From: an uncultured Atopobiaceae bacterium
GTDB lineage: Bacteria > Actinomycetota > Coriobacteriia > Coriobacteriales > Atopobiaceae
Length of the DNA stretch: 25,745 nucleotides
Reading direction: 5' to 3'
Assembly (NCBI GenBank): GCA_900770865.1
Contig: CAAGLU010000372.1
Span: 1 to 25,745 of the forward strand
Shown here piece by piece: positions 16,295 to 23,333 of the stretch. The notes below the pieces were generated by a model that saw only the letters and a program-made list of their open reading frames with translations, had not been told where the DNA came from and made no database searches. Made by a program: the position numbers and the translations under genes. How positions within the stretch are numbered: the first letter of the stretch is position 1; every line of letters starts with the position of its first letter.

Positions 16295-17259
16295 GCGAAC
16301 CCGCTGCTTTCAGGCGTGTCATCTGCATCGTTGGTCCCACTGCCTCCGGCAAGAGCGCGCTTTCCGAGCTCGTTGCCCAGAGGCTTGGTTCTTCTGTTGT
16401 CTCTGTCGATGCCATGCAGGTCTATCGTGGCATGGACGTGGGAACGGCAAAGACGCCTGTTGGCGAGAGGCGCGTGCCCCTTCTTATGGTTGATGTGGCC
16501 AACGTGGACGAGGACTACTCGGTCCAGCGCTTCCAGCACGACGCCCGCTCTTGCGTGGATGAGCTTCTTGAGCGCGGCGCTGTTCCTGTTCTGTGTGGGG
16601 GCACGGGTCTCTACCTCGATGCGGTTATCGACGAGATGGACTTCCCTTCTGGCGAGATGGGAGACGACCGTCGGCTGCGCTACGAGCGCATTGCGGCAGA
16701 GCAAGGTGCCGAGGCGCTCCACGCCCTTCTCGCCAAGCGCGACCCAGAGAGTGCAGCGCTCATACACCCCAACAACGTCCGGCGATGCGTTCGCGCCCTC
16801 GAGATGCTAGACGAGGGTGTGAGCTATGCACAAAACCATGAGGGGCTCAAGCGCCATGTGCCGCACTACGATGCTCATATTTGGGCCATCTCTATGCCCC
16901 GCGAGCTACTCTACGAGCGTATTGACCAGCGTGTTGACAGGATGTTCGAGGACGGCCTGGTAGAGGAGGTCCGGAGCCTGAGGGGGCGTGGGCTCGACCG
17001 GGCGCATACCGCCGGACAGGCAATTGGCTACAAAGAGGTGCTGGCTGCCCTTGCAGGGGAGTGTAGCTTTGAGGAGGCCAGGGACGAGGTCAAGCGACGT
17101 ACGAGACGCTATGCCAAGCGGCAGCTCTCGTGGCTCAAGAGAGATGGCAGGGCCCGTTGGATAGACATTGGCGAAATGGGTGCGGAGAAAGCCTGTGAGC
17201 TCATCGTCCGCGATGGGCTTGCAAAGCCGGAACCCTGCAACGCCGTCGAGAGGGGTTGA
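16291..17259 (+). CDS. miaA: tRNA dimethylallyltransferase MiaA
   Basis: MiaA transfers a dimethylallyl group to N6 of A37 in tRNAs that read codons starting with U, creating the MiaB substrate. The P-loop GPTASGKS is at about residues 15-22. Other conserved parts are SVDAMQVYRGMDVGTAK, CGGTGLYLDAVI, AGQAIGYKEVL and the late TRRYAKRQLSWLKRD. I place the start at GTG 16291, which overlaps the miaB stop and gives the family's short N-terminus; an upstream in-frame start at 16255 would add 12 residues inside miaB. The product is 322 residues. It ends where hflX begins, with no hfq between them, unlike the miaA-hfq-hflX order of proteobacteria. Confidence 0.95.
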   Translation: MSEPAAFRRVICIVGPTASGKSALSELVAQRLGSSVVSVDAMQVYRGMDVGTAKTPVGERRVPLLMVDVANVDEDYSVQRFQHDARSCVDELLERGAVPVLCGGTGLYLDAVIDEMDFPSGEMGDDRRLRYERIAAEQGAEALHALLAKRDPESAALIHPNNVRRCVRALEMLDEGVSYAQNHEGLKRHVPHYDAHIWAISMPRELLYERIDQRVDRMFEDGLVEEVRSLRGRGLDRAHTAGQAIGYKEVLAALAGECSFEEARDEVKRRTRRYAKRQLSWLKRDGRARWIDIGEMGAEKACELIVRDGLAKPEPCNAVERG

Positions 17260-18597
17260 GTGGCCATGGCACGCTTTGAGCCCAAGTCGACGGCTCCTGT
17301 GCGCGAGAAGGCAATTCTCGTGGGCGTTGACTTTGGCAGGAATACCGACTGGACGCTTGACGAGTCTATGGCGGAGCTCTCTCGTCTTGCCGAGACGGAC
17401 GGCGCCGACGTGGTCTTCACACTTACCCAAAGGCTCGAGGCGCCGGTCCCGCGGACCTTCATTGGCAAGGGCAAGGTCGAGGAGCTTGTCTCCTACGTGC
17501 GCAACCTCGATGCTGATGTCGTGATCTTTGATGATGAGCTCACGCCGTCTCAGCAGTCCAACCTCGAGAAGATCGTGGGCGAGCCCGTCAAAATCATCGA
17601 CCGTACTGCGCTCATCCTCGATATCTTTGGCGTGCACGCGACCACGCGTGAAGGGCGCCTCCAGGTTCAGCTTGCGCAGCTCCAGTATGTCCTGCCCAGG
17701 CTGCGTGGCATGTGGAGCCACCTGGTGGGCGAGCAGACACGTGGTGGCATTGGGTCGCGCTTTGGCCAGGGCGAGAGTCAGCTCGAGGTCGACCGCCGCC
17801 TTGTGCGCAAGCGCATATCGACGCTTTGTGACGAGCTTGCACGGCTCGAGACAAGGCGAGAGGTGCAGTCAAAGGCCCGTTGGGATTCAGGGGTCTATCG
17901 CGTGGCGCTTGCCGGCTACACAAACGCGGGCAAGTCGACGCTCCTTAATGCACTCACGGGTTCTGACGTGTACGTGCGCGATGAGCTCTTTGCCACCCTG
18001 GATCCCACCACACGCTCAATCGAGCTTGAGGAGGGCCGCAAGGTCACCCTCACCGACACCGTCGGGTTCATCCAGAAGCTGCCCACCACGCTCGTGGAGG
18101 CATTCAAGTCCACGCTGGCAGAGGTAAGAGCCGCTGACCTCGTGCTGCTTGTGGCTGATGCGTCTGATTCTGGGGCAGAGCGGCAGATACGCGCCGTTCA
18201 AACGGTTCTCGAGGAAATTGGGGCGAACCAGATTCCCTCTGTGCTCGTCCTCAACAAGTGCGACCTTATCTCTGCTGAAGAGCTTACGAGTCTCCAGGCA
18301 AGACATCCCGATGCCGTGACCATCTCCGCCCGAGAGGGGACAGGACTTGTGGGGCTACTTTACCGCGTGGCACGGGAGGCCTCGCGTGGTGATGCCACGG
18401 TTACCGTCTTGGTACCGTTTTCCAAGGGCATCCTCATGAAGATGGTCCACGAGCGCTGCCAGGTACTACGTGAGGTCTATACCGAGCAGGGTCTGCTTGC
18501 CACCGTGAGCGCATCCGAGAGAATGCGCTCGACCTTGGCCCCATACGTTGTCCCAGACGATGCCCTGGGTGCCGTGGATCCTCTCTCTGGCGAGTAG
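17260..18597 (+). CDS. hflX: Ribosome-associated GTPase HflX
   Basis: This 445-residue GTPase binds the 50S subunit and can split stalled or hibernating ribosomes, especially under heat stress. The N-terminal HflX domain (about 1-150, RTFIGKGKVEEL) is followed by a helical linker with LRGMWSHL and GGIGSRFGQGESQLEVDRR. The G domain has G1 GYTNAGKST (near 219), the DELFATLDPTTR switch, G3 DTVGFIQKLP and G4 LNKCD. A C-terminal domain of about 80 residues follows. GTG at 17260 directly follows the miaA stop; ATG at 17266, two codons later, is an equally possible start with better spacing from AGAGGGG. The gene converges on the acyltransferase gene with only 12 bases between the stop codons. Confidence 0.95.
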   Translation: MAMARFEPKSTAPVREKAILVGVDFGRNTDWTLDESMAELSRLAETDGADVVFTLTQRLEAPVPRTFIGKGKVEELVSYVRNLDADVVIFDDELTPSQQSNLEKIVGEPVKIIDRTALILDIFGVHATTREGRLQVQLAQLQYVLPRLRGMWSHLVGEQTRGGIGSRFGQGESQLEVDRRLVRKRISTLCDELARLETRREVQSKARWDSGVYRVALAGYTNAGKSTLLNALTGSDVYVRDELFATLDPTTRSIELEEGRKVTLTDTVGFIQKLPTTLVEAFKSTLAEVRAADLVLLVADASDSGAERQIRAVQTVLEEIGANQIPSVLVLNKCDLISAEELTSLQARHPDAVTISAREGTGLVGLLYRVAREASRGDATVTVLVPFSKGILMKMVHERCQVLREVYTEQGLLATVSASERMRSTLAPYVVPDDALGAVDPLSGE

Positions 18598-18609
18598 TGC
18601 TTGCAAGTC

Positions 18610-19398
18610 CTAAACCACACCCGTGAGCAGGAGCAGAACGGGTTGGTGTATTACATAGACGAGAAGCGCGTGACGACCCACAAAGTTGAGTGGGGGGACG
18701 TTGGCGTTGATGGCCCATTCGGAGTACCCGCGCTCTTTGAACCATGCGCCCATGGAAGTCCCGGCAAGGTACATGAACACAAAGGGGATGAGCGGATAGT
18801 AGTCTCCCGACGAGAATCCCGGTCCAGGAATCCCTAACCATGCAAGCCCCGGAACGCTATAGATGGCGTGGGGGAGAGCAACCGAGAGCGGACCGATACC
18901 AATCGTTCCGGAGGGTATCCCCAGCGCCAGCAGGAAGCAGACAAAGAGGGCAGATGCCGCAATTGGTCCCCTTGGAAGGCACTTGGCCTTTCCGAGTGCC
19001 CATGTCACCAGCGTGCAGGCTGACATGCAGTAGATGATGCCAAACGATACCGGGGTATCAACCGCGGCAATAGCCGTGACTGCATAGATGGCAAGGGCAA
19101 CGGCGCCGTAGGTGAGGCCACGCCTGAGGTTGCTTCTTGAAAGCGTGCACATGCAGCCTGCTACAAACAGGAAGGTCCACGAGATGCTTGCCCGCCAGAT
19201 ATCCTGAAGGGGCGAGGCAAACCAAGGTAAGCCCACGCCCGCGAGGAACCGTAGGTCATAGCAGAGGTGGAAGAGTACCATCGAGATGACGGAGAATCCC
19301 CTCACTGCGTCGAAGATGCCAATCCTTCTCCGTTGGCCCTTGCTGCCTTTGGCGAAGCCTGAACTCTGCATGTCGCCTGCACGGGATGGTTCTGCCAT
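18610..19398 (-). CDS. DUF1624/HGSNAT-like multi-pass membrane acyltransferase
   Basis: This 262-residue membrane protein appears to belong to the heparan-alpha-glucosaminide N-acetyltransferase catalytic-like (DUF1624) family. After a basic N-terminus (GQRRRIG) comes the family opening FDAVRGFSVISMVLFHLCYD, with a conserved Arg and His on the first membrane helix. About seven hydrophobic segments follow, including FLFVAGCMCTLSRSNLRRGL and LPLIPF-like stretches. It ends in NFVGRHALLVYVIHQPVLLL, the last helix typical of this family. Such enzymes move acyl groups across the membrane to glycans; the substrate here is unknown. The ATG lies two bases after the lexA stop, so it is co-transcribed and probably coupled with lexA, and may rise in the SOS response. 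Confidence 0.82.
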   Translation of the reverse strand: MAEPSRAGDMQSSGFAKGSKGQRRRIGIFDAVRGFSVISMVLFHLCYDLRFLAGVGLPWFASPLQDIWRASISWTFLFVAGCMCTLSRSNLRRGLTYGAVALAIYAVTAIAAVDTPVSFGIIYCMSACTLVTWALGKAKCLPRGPIAASALFVCFLLALGIPSGTIGIGPLSVALPHAIYSVPGLAWLGIPGPGFSSGDYYPLIPFVFMYLAGTSMGAWFKERGYSEWAINANVPPLNFVGRHALLVYVIHQPVLLLLTGVV

Positions 19399-19400
19399 GG

Positions 19401-20063
19401 CTAGGAGAGACTGCGGATGAGTGCCATCACGCGCCCGAGAATGACCGGGTTATCCGCGTAGATGGGGCTCATGTGGTCATTCTCGGGCTGGAGTCGAATG
19501 CGGTCCTTCTCCCGATAGAAGGTCTTGACCGTTGCGGAGTCATCGATAAGAGCAACGACTATCTCTCCGTCATGAGCGTCGTGCTGCTCTTTTACCACGA
19601 TATAGTCGCCATCGAAGATTCCAGCATTGATCATCGACTCGCCTCGAACACGCAGAATAAACGAGCTGGCATCGCCCACAATGCTTGTGGGGAGTGTGAG
19701 CGTCTCTTCGACGTTCTGCTCGGCGAGGATGGGGACGCCCGCGGCTACGCGGCCAACGAGAGGCAAAGTAATCGAATTCTTGTCAACGTCCTCCTGCACG
19801 GCGACAAGCTTCTCTTGCGCGCTGCCATCCTCTGACACCTGCTTGTCAGGAACAACTTCAATTGTGCGAGGCTTCTTTGGGTCCCTGCTGATGAGGCCCA
19901 TCTCCTCAAGAACCTTGAGGTGCATGTGGACCGTCGACGGCGAGGCAAGGCCTACGGCGGCGCCTATCTCCCTCACCGAGGGGGGATAGCCGTGCTCGTC
20001 CGTGTATGAGCAGATGAAGTCATAGATGGCCCTTTGGCGCTTGCTGAGCTTTCCCTTTGACAT
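19401..20063 (-). CDS. lexA: SOS repressor LexA
   Basis: This 220-residue repressor shuts off SOS genes until RecA filaments trigger its self-cleavage. The winged-helix DNA-binding domain occupies residues 5-70 (YPPSVREIGAAVGLASPSTV is the recognition region). The cleavage site is Ala108-Gly109 in RVAAGVPI. The catalytic dyad is Ser143 (RGESMINAG) and Lys180 (SATVKTF). The open frame extends to 20114, but the ATG at 20063 has GAGGAG six bases upstream and yields the family N-terminus (MSKGKLSKRQ), so the longer start is rejected. Its own promoter overlaps a LexA box at 20112-20125, implying autoregulation. An acyltransferase gene follows in the same unit. Confidence 0.97.
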   Translation of the reverse strand: MSKGKLSKRQRAIYDFICSYTDEHGYPPSVREIGAAVGLASPSTVHMHLKVLEEMGLISRDPKKPRTIEVVPDKQVSEDGSAQEKLVAVQEDVDKNSITLPLVGRVAAGVPILAEQNVEETLTLPTSIVGDASSFILRVRGESMINAGIFDGDYIVVKEQHDAHDGEIVVALIDDSATVKTFYREKDRIRLQPENDHMSPIYADNPVILGRVMALIRSLS

Positions 20064-20085
20064 GGCGTCTCCTCTCGTTGGGTCA

Positions 20086-20114
20086 ATAGTACTCTTGTCC
20101 CAGAACACTTGCAA
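20086..20114 (-). promoter_or_regulatory. Candidate lexA promoter
   Basis: On the minus strand, TTGCAA (20114-20109) and TACTAT (20091-20086) are 17 bases apart, each matching four of six consensus positions. The start site would be near 20080, giving a 17-base leader. The -35 overlaps the edge of LexA-box 1. Confidence 0.5.
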
Positions 20115-20125
20115 ACAAATGTTCG
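20112..20125. promoter_or_regulatory. LexA box 1 (lexA-proximal)
   Basis: CAAACAAATGTTCG matches CGAAC-N4-GTTCG at nine of ten fixed positions and overlaps the -35 of the lexA promoter. Confidence 0.75.
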
Positions 20126-20133
20126 AATTAGAC

Positions 20134-20161
20134 TTGACACGAACAAATGTACGTTGATACT
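20134..20161 (+). promoter_or_regulatory. Promoter of the LysM SOS gene
   Basis: A perfect -35, TTGACA (20134-20139), is followed 16 bases later by GATACT (20156-20161). LexA box 2 fills most of the spacer, as in the recA promoter. The start site would fall near 20168, inside box 3. Confidence 0.65.
20140..20153. promoter_or_regulatory. LexA box 2
   Basis: CGAACAAATGTACG matches nine of the ten fixed positions of CGAAC-N4-GTTCG. It begins immediately after the TTGACA element of the divergent LysM-gene promoter, 28 bases from box 1. Confidence 0.8.
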
Positions 20162-20163
20162 AG

Positions 20164-20177
20164 AGTACAGATGTTCG
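20164..20177. promoter_or_regulatory. LexA box 3 (weak)
   Basis: AGTACAGATGTTCG has a perfect GTTCG half and a degenerate left half (AGTAC). It lies over the predicted start site of the LysM gene, 24 bases from box 2. Confidence 0.5.
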
Positions 20178-20258
20178 GTCCCTAACGCAAGGCACTAATT
20201 TCTGTCCCGCGTGGCAGCTATAAAGGTTCCCGACAAGCACACCAGAGGGGAGCACATA

Positions 20259-20708
20259 ATGACTAACGCTAACCGTATGTATGGTACCGAGGGCTCTTCG
20301 GCTCTCGTTCCTTCCTATCCTTCGCTCATGCTTCTTGAGGGAGGCGCGGGTAAGAAGACCTCTGGAGTTGCTCGTCGTGCCCAGGGACAGACGCCTTATC
20401 CTCAGGCAGTCTCTCGTCTAGACGTCTTTACCGTTGTCGTCTGCACGCTGCTTGTTGCTGCGGGGCTTTTTGGCGCTCTTGTCGCAGGCAATGCCGCCAT
20501 CGCCTCCCGTAAGGATGCGGCTCTTTCGTCAATTCCGACTCAAGATGTTGTGGTTGAGCCTGGTGATTCCGTTTGGGGCCTTGCTTCTCAGTATCAGGTA
20601 GATGGTTACAGTACGGCAGAGCTTGCGCAGTGGATCACCGAGAAGAACTCTCTCACCACGTCTACCCTTCAACCCGGTCAGTCGTTGCTGGTTCCCGCAT
20701 CACGCTAA
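20259..20708 (+). CDS. LysM-domain membrane protein, likely SOS cell-division suppressor (YneA/DivS/ChiZ-like)
   Basis: This 149-residue protein has a cytoplasmic N-terminus of about 53 residues and one membrane helix (about 56-80, FTVVVCTLLVAAGLFGALVAG). A C-terminal LysM-like peptidoglycan-binding domain follows at about 97-146 (VVVEPGDSVWGLASQY, then LQPGQSLLVP). ATG 20259 is chosen because AGAGGGGA lies seven bases upstream; an earlier in-frame GTG at 20211 lacks a site. It is divergent from lexA, as are yneA in Bacillus, divS in Corynebacterium and Rv2719c (ChiZ) in Mycobacterium, all SOS-induced division regulators of similar build. LexA boxes 2 and 3 sit on its promoter. Sequence similarity in the N-terminal half is not evident to me, so the function rests on architecture, position and operators. 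Confidence 0.82.
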   Translation: MTNANRMYGTEGSSALVPSYPSLMLLEGGAGKKTSGVARRAQGQTPYPQAVSRLDVFTVVVCTLLVAAGLFGALVAGNAAIASRKDAALSSIPTQDVVVEPGDSVWGLASQYQVDGYSTAELAQWITEKNSLTTSTLQPGQSLLVPASR

Positions 20709-20834
20709 AGCGATTTACTGGGCTTGCTTGTGGTCAGATTCAGGAGTCTGCGTAGTCTTGCCACATCGTTTTCGTTTCCAGTTTGGATTTATAGAGTCCT
20801 TTGTGGTGGGATTTTGGACGCTTTGTGTTAAGTT

Positions 20835-20853
20835 CCTAATGGAGTCCATTAGG
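20835..20853 (+). promoter_or_regulatory. Perfect dyad overlapping the nrdR ribosome binding site
   Basis: CCTAATGG (20835-20842) and CCATTAGG (20846-20853) form an eight-base-pair perfect inverted repeat with a three-base centre. The right arm includes the AGG of the AGGAGG ribosome binding site at 20851-20856. In RNA this could mask the site; as DNA it could be an operator. The 152-base gap upstream shows no convincing promoter. Confidence 0.55.
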
Positions 20854-20860
20854 AGGTTTG

Positions 20861-21310
20861 ATGCGCTGTCCAAAATGCGGGTGCGAGGAGTCGAAGGTTG
20901 TTGACTCTAGGCCATCGGAGAGCAACGACGCCATTCGTCGTCGACGCGAGTGCGTCAAATGCGGCTATCGGTTCACGACGTACGAGCGCCGTGAGGAAAT
21001 GCCTCTCCTTGTGGTCAAGAAAGATGGGCGCAAGGAGACGTTCGATCGGCAGAAGCTCATGCGTGGGCTCCTGGCTGCTACCGTTAAGCGGAGCGTGCCA
21101 GTCGAGGCGCTTGATAACCTCATCGATGACATCGAATCGGAGTTGAGGGACGAGGGCGTTAATGAGGTCTCCTCGCATGACCTGGGAAGCATGGTTCTCA
21201 AGCGTTTGGTAGACGTAGACAAGGTGGCGTACATTCGCTTCGCGTCGGTCTATAGGGACTTCAAGGACGTTGATGAGTTCAGCGAGGAGCTGAGGAGCCT
21301 CAATAAATGA
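20861..21310 (+). CDS. nrdR: Transcriptional repressor NrdR
   Basis: This 149-residue NrdR senses ATP/dATP and represses ribonucleotide reductase genes at NrdR boxes. The N-terminal zinc ribbon is complete (C3, C6, C31, C34 in MRCPKCG and CVKCGYRF). The ATP-cone domain follows (KDGRKETFDRQKLMRGLLAA to YIRFASVYRDF). ATG 20861 is preferred over the adjacent TTG at 20858 because AGGAGG ends four bases upstream and the family starts MRCPxC. The stop overlaps the dut start (ATGA), pairing dNTP-supply control with dUTP removal. lexA-divS-nrdR is also the mycobacterial and corynebacterial order. Confidence 0.97.
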   Translation: MRCPKCGCEESKVVDSRPSESNDAIRRRRECVKCGYRFTTYERREEMPLLVVKKDGRKETFDRQKLMRGLLAATVKRSVPVEALDNLIDDIESELRDEGVNEVSSHDLGSMVLKRLVDVDKVAYIRFASVYRDFKDVDEFSEELRSLNK

Positions 21311-21753
21311 TGGAGAATAAGGTCGTACTTCCCATCAAGCGTCTTAACCCAACAGTAGAGCTCCCAAGCTACGCTTATGATGGTGATGCTGGTCTCGATT
21401 TGCGCTCAAACGAGGATGTTACGCTTGCGCCCTTTGAGCGTCGGCTTGTCGGAACCGGTCTCGCCATTGCCATACCTGAGGGGTATGCGGGCTTTGTCCA
21501 GCCCAGGAGTGGACTCGCCCTTCGCGAGGGACTGTCCATGGCAAATACGCCCGGCCTCATAGATGCCCACTACCGTGGCGAGCTAAAGGTGTGCGCAATC
21601 AACCTCGACCCATCCAAGAGCATACACATCGAGCGCGGCGAGAGAATTGCTCAGCTCGTCATTCAGCAGGTCCCTGTCGTCTCCCTCCTGGAGGTCGATG
21701 AGCTCGATGAGACCGATCGCGGTGCCGGTGGTTTTGGCTCGAGTGGCGTCTAA
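21307..21753 (+). CDS. dut: Deoxyuridine 5'-triphosphate nucleotidohydrolase
   Basis: This 148-residue trimeric dUTPase converts dUTP to dUMP and pyrophosphate, keeping uracil out of DNA and feeding thymidylate synthesis. All five family motifs are visible: DAGLDL, PRSGLA, NTPGLIDAHYRGEL, RGERIAQLVI and the glycine-rich C-terminal arm RGAGGFGSSG. The ATG overlaps the nrdR stop by four bases; a second ATG directly follows it (MMENK), so either could be used. The complete C-terminal arm argues for an active enzyme. Confidence 0.97.
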   Translation: MMENKVVLPIKRLNPTVELPSYAYDGDAGLDLRSNEDVTLAPFERRLVGTGLAIAIPEGYAGFVQPRSGLALREGLSMANTPGLIDAHYRGELKVCAINLDPSKSIHIERGERIAQLVIQQVPVVSLLEVDELDETDRGAGGFGSSGV

Positions 21754-21841
21754 TCCTACTCATCTATTCGCTCTGTTGGTGCCACACTTTATCTGTGGCT
21801 TGTGACATAGGCCTTGCTGTTTGGGAAGAAAGGAAGGGCAC

Positions 21842-23155
21842 GTGGAGAAGTTCTTCAAGATGGGGGAGAGGGGTTCGTCGACGGGGCAGGAGCTTCGTGC
21901 CGGACTCACTACTTTCCTCGCCATGGCGTACATCATTGCAGTCAACCCCTCGCTGCTCGCTGCAGCTGGCGTTCCCATGAACGCTGCTGTTACCTCGACC
22001 TGCGTTGGGGCCGGCATCATGACCATTTTCATGGGCCTCTTTGCCAATAGGCCCCTTGCCTGCGCCTCCGGCATGGGCATCAATGCAGTGGTTGCATATA
22101 CCCTTGCCGCACTTAATGGTGCGGATTGGCAAGTCTCTATGGCTGTCATCTTCGTTGAGGGTTGCGCGATTCTCATTTTGGTTCTCTGCGGTCTCCGCGA
22201 GGCCATTATGGATGCCATTCCCGTCTCGCTTCGTCATGCCATCTCTGTTGGCCTTGGCCTCTTCATCGCAATGATTGGCCTCGCTGATGGCGGCATCATC
22301 GTTGCAAACGAGTCCACCATGGTTTCCTTTGGTGACGTCACAAGTCCCACGTTTCTCGTTGGCCTTATTTCCATTGTTGCCACGGTCATTCTTTACTCGA
22401 TGAACATCAAGGGTTCCATCCTCATTGGCATCATCATCGCCGTGCTTTGTGGTATCCCCCTTGGCGTAACGCAGATGCCCTCGGGCATTGTCTCCGCCCT
22501 CGACTTCTCGTCCTTTGGTGCCCCCTTCATGGCAGATTCAACGGGTACCGTTGCAGTCGTCAAGGTTCTTACCACGCCAATCCTTCTTGTCTTTGCATTC
22601 TCCCTCATGATGTCGGACTTCTTTGACACCATGGGTACTGCGATGGCCGTTGCCAAGCAGGGCGAGTTCTTGAACGAGGATGGAACCGTCGAGAACATCC
22701 GAGAGATTCTGATTGCAGACTCTGCGGCAGCTGCCGTTGGTGGCCTTGTGGGTGCCTCTTCCATCACAACCTTCGTCGAGTCTGCTTCCGGCGCTGCCGA
22801 TGGTGGTCGCACTGGCCTCACCTCTGTCTTCACCGGTGTTCTCTTCATCCTTGCAGCGTTCTTCGCTCCCGTGATCTCGGTTGTGAGCAGCGCTGCCACC
22901 TGCGGCGCCCTTCTTATCGTTGGCTTCCTCATGATGACTGACGTAGTCGACATCGACTGGACCGACCTCCTGGAGGGCTTCCCCGCCTTCGTGGTTATCA
23001 CAGGTATCCCTCTTACGTACTCCATCTCCAACGGCATCGGCATGGGCTTTATCGCGTATGTCATCGTTGCCCTGGTCACTGGTCGTGCCAAGAAGATCAA
23101 GCCTCTCATGTGGGTCGCCACTGCAGCGTTTGTCGTCTATTTCCTGCTTTCCTAA
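21842..23155 (+). CDS. AzgA-type purine permease (NCS2 superfamily)
   Basis: This 437-residue multi-pass transporter imports adenine, guanine or hypoxanthine with protons. The N-terminus MEKFFKMGERGSSTGQELR followed by AGLTTFLAMAYIIAVNP is characteristic of the AzgA/PbuG/GhxP branch of NCS2. SDFFDTMGTAMAV and SITTFVESASGAADGGRTGL carry the conserved substrate and core residues. About 12 hydrophobic segments run to the C-terminus. GTG 21842 is chosen over the upstream TTG at 21821 because AAGGAAGG lies just before it and MEKFF is the family start. The short leader contains a CCACA-CTTTATC-TGTGG hairpin (21783-21799), with no purine-riboswitch core. Which purine it prefers is not decidable here. 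Confidence 0.92.
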   Translation: MEKFFKMGERGSSTGQELRAGLTTFLAMAYIIAVNPSLLAAAGVPMNAAVTSTCVGAGIMTIFMGLFANRPLACASGMGINAVVAYTLAALNGADWQVSMAVIFVEGCAILILVLCGLREAIMDAIPVSLRHAISVGLGLFIAMIGLADGGIIVANESTMVSFGDVTSPTFLVGLISIVATVILYSMNIKGSILIGIIIAVLCGIPLGVTQMPSGIVSALDFSSFGAPFMADSTGTVAVVKVLTTPILLVFAFSLMMSDFFDTMGTAMAVAKQGEFLNEDGTVENIREILIADSAAAAVGGLVGASSITTFVESASGAADGGRTGLTSVFTGVLFILAAFFAPVISVVSSAATCGALLIVGFLMMTDVVDIDWTDLLEGFPAFVVITGIPLTYSISNGIGMGFIAYVIVALVTGRAKKIKPLMWVATAAFVVYFLLS

Positions 23156-23206
23156 CCTGCTTGCAAGGACATCGCAGAGCATGGATGCAACGAAATGAAA
23201 CTCACT

Positions 23207-23242
23207 GGGGACTCGGAGGCATTCCTTCGAGTCCCCGTTTTT
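23207..23242 (+). terminator. Rho-independent terminator after the purine permease
   Basis: GGGGACTCGGAGG (23207-23219) pairs with CCTTCGAGTCCCC (23224-23236) around loop CATT, with one G-T wobble. The sequence GTTTTT follows at 23237-23242. This is the clearest intrinsic terminator in the window. Confidence 0.93.
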
Positions 23243-23269
23243 CAACCTGCCGAAAGTTCGCCAACAAGT

Positions 23270-23304
23270 CTTGGAGCGTCTGAATTTTTCTTCGGACCTT
23301 CAAG
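23270..23304 (+). promoter_or_regulatory. Bulged hairpin in the uracil permease leader
   Basis: CTTGGAGCGTCTGA (23270-23283) pairs with TCGGACCTTCAAG (23292-23304), 13 pairs with one bulged C and two G-T wobbles. The eight-base loop is ATTTTTCT. It ends nine bases before AAAAGGAG, so it could control translation of uraA. It does not show a recognisable PyrR-binding loop. Confidence 0.5.
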
Positions 23305-23333
23305 GCTCTAAGAAAAGGAGTGTGGTCTATCGC

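Noticed and set aside
18598..18607. TGCTTGCAAG right after the hflX stop, repeated at 23158-23167 just after the purine permease stop
   Set aside because: Only two copies of a ten-base palindromic word, with no further shared flanks; likely chance, though a genome-wide count would settle it.
20063..20114. Longer lexA N-terminus using an upstream in-frame start
   Set aside because: It would run through the promoter and into LexA box 1; the ATG at 20063 has a good ribosome binding site and matches the family start.
21754..21841. Possible purine riboswitch before the purine permease
   Set aside because: The 88-base gap lacks the conserved three-way-junction core; only a five-base-pair hairpin is visible.
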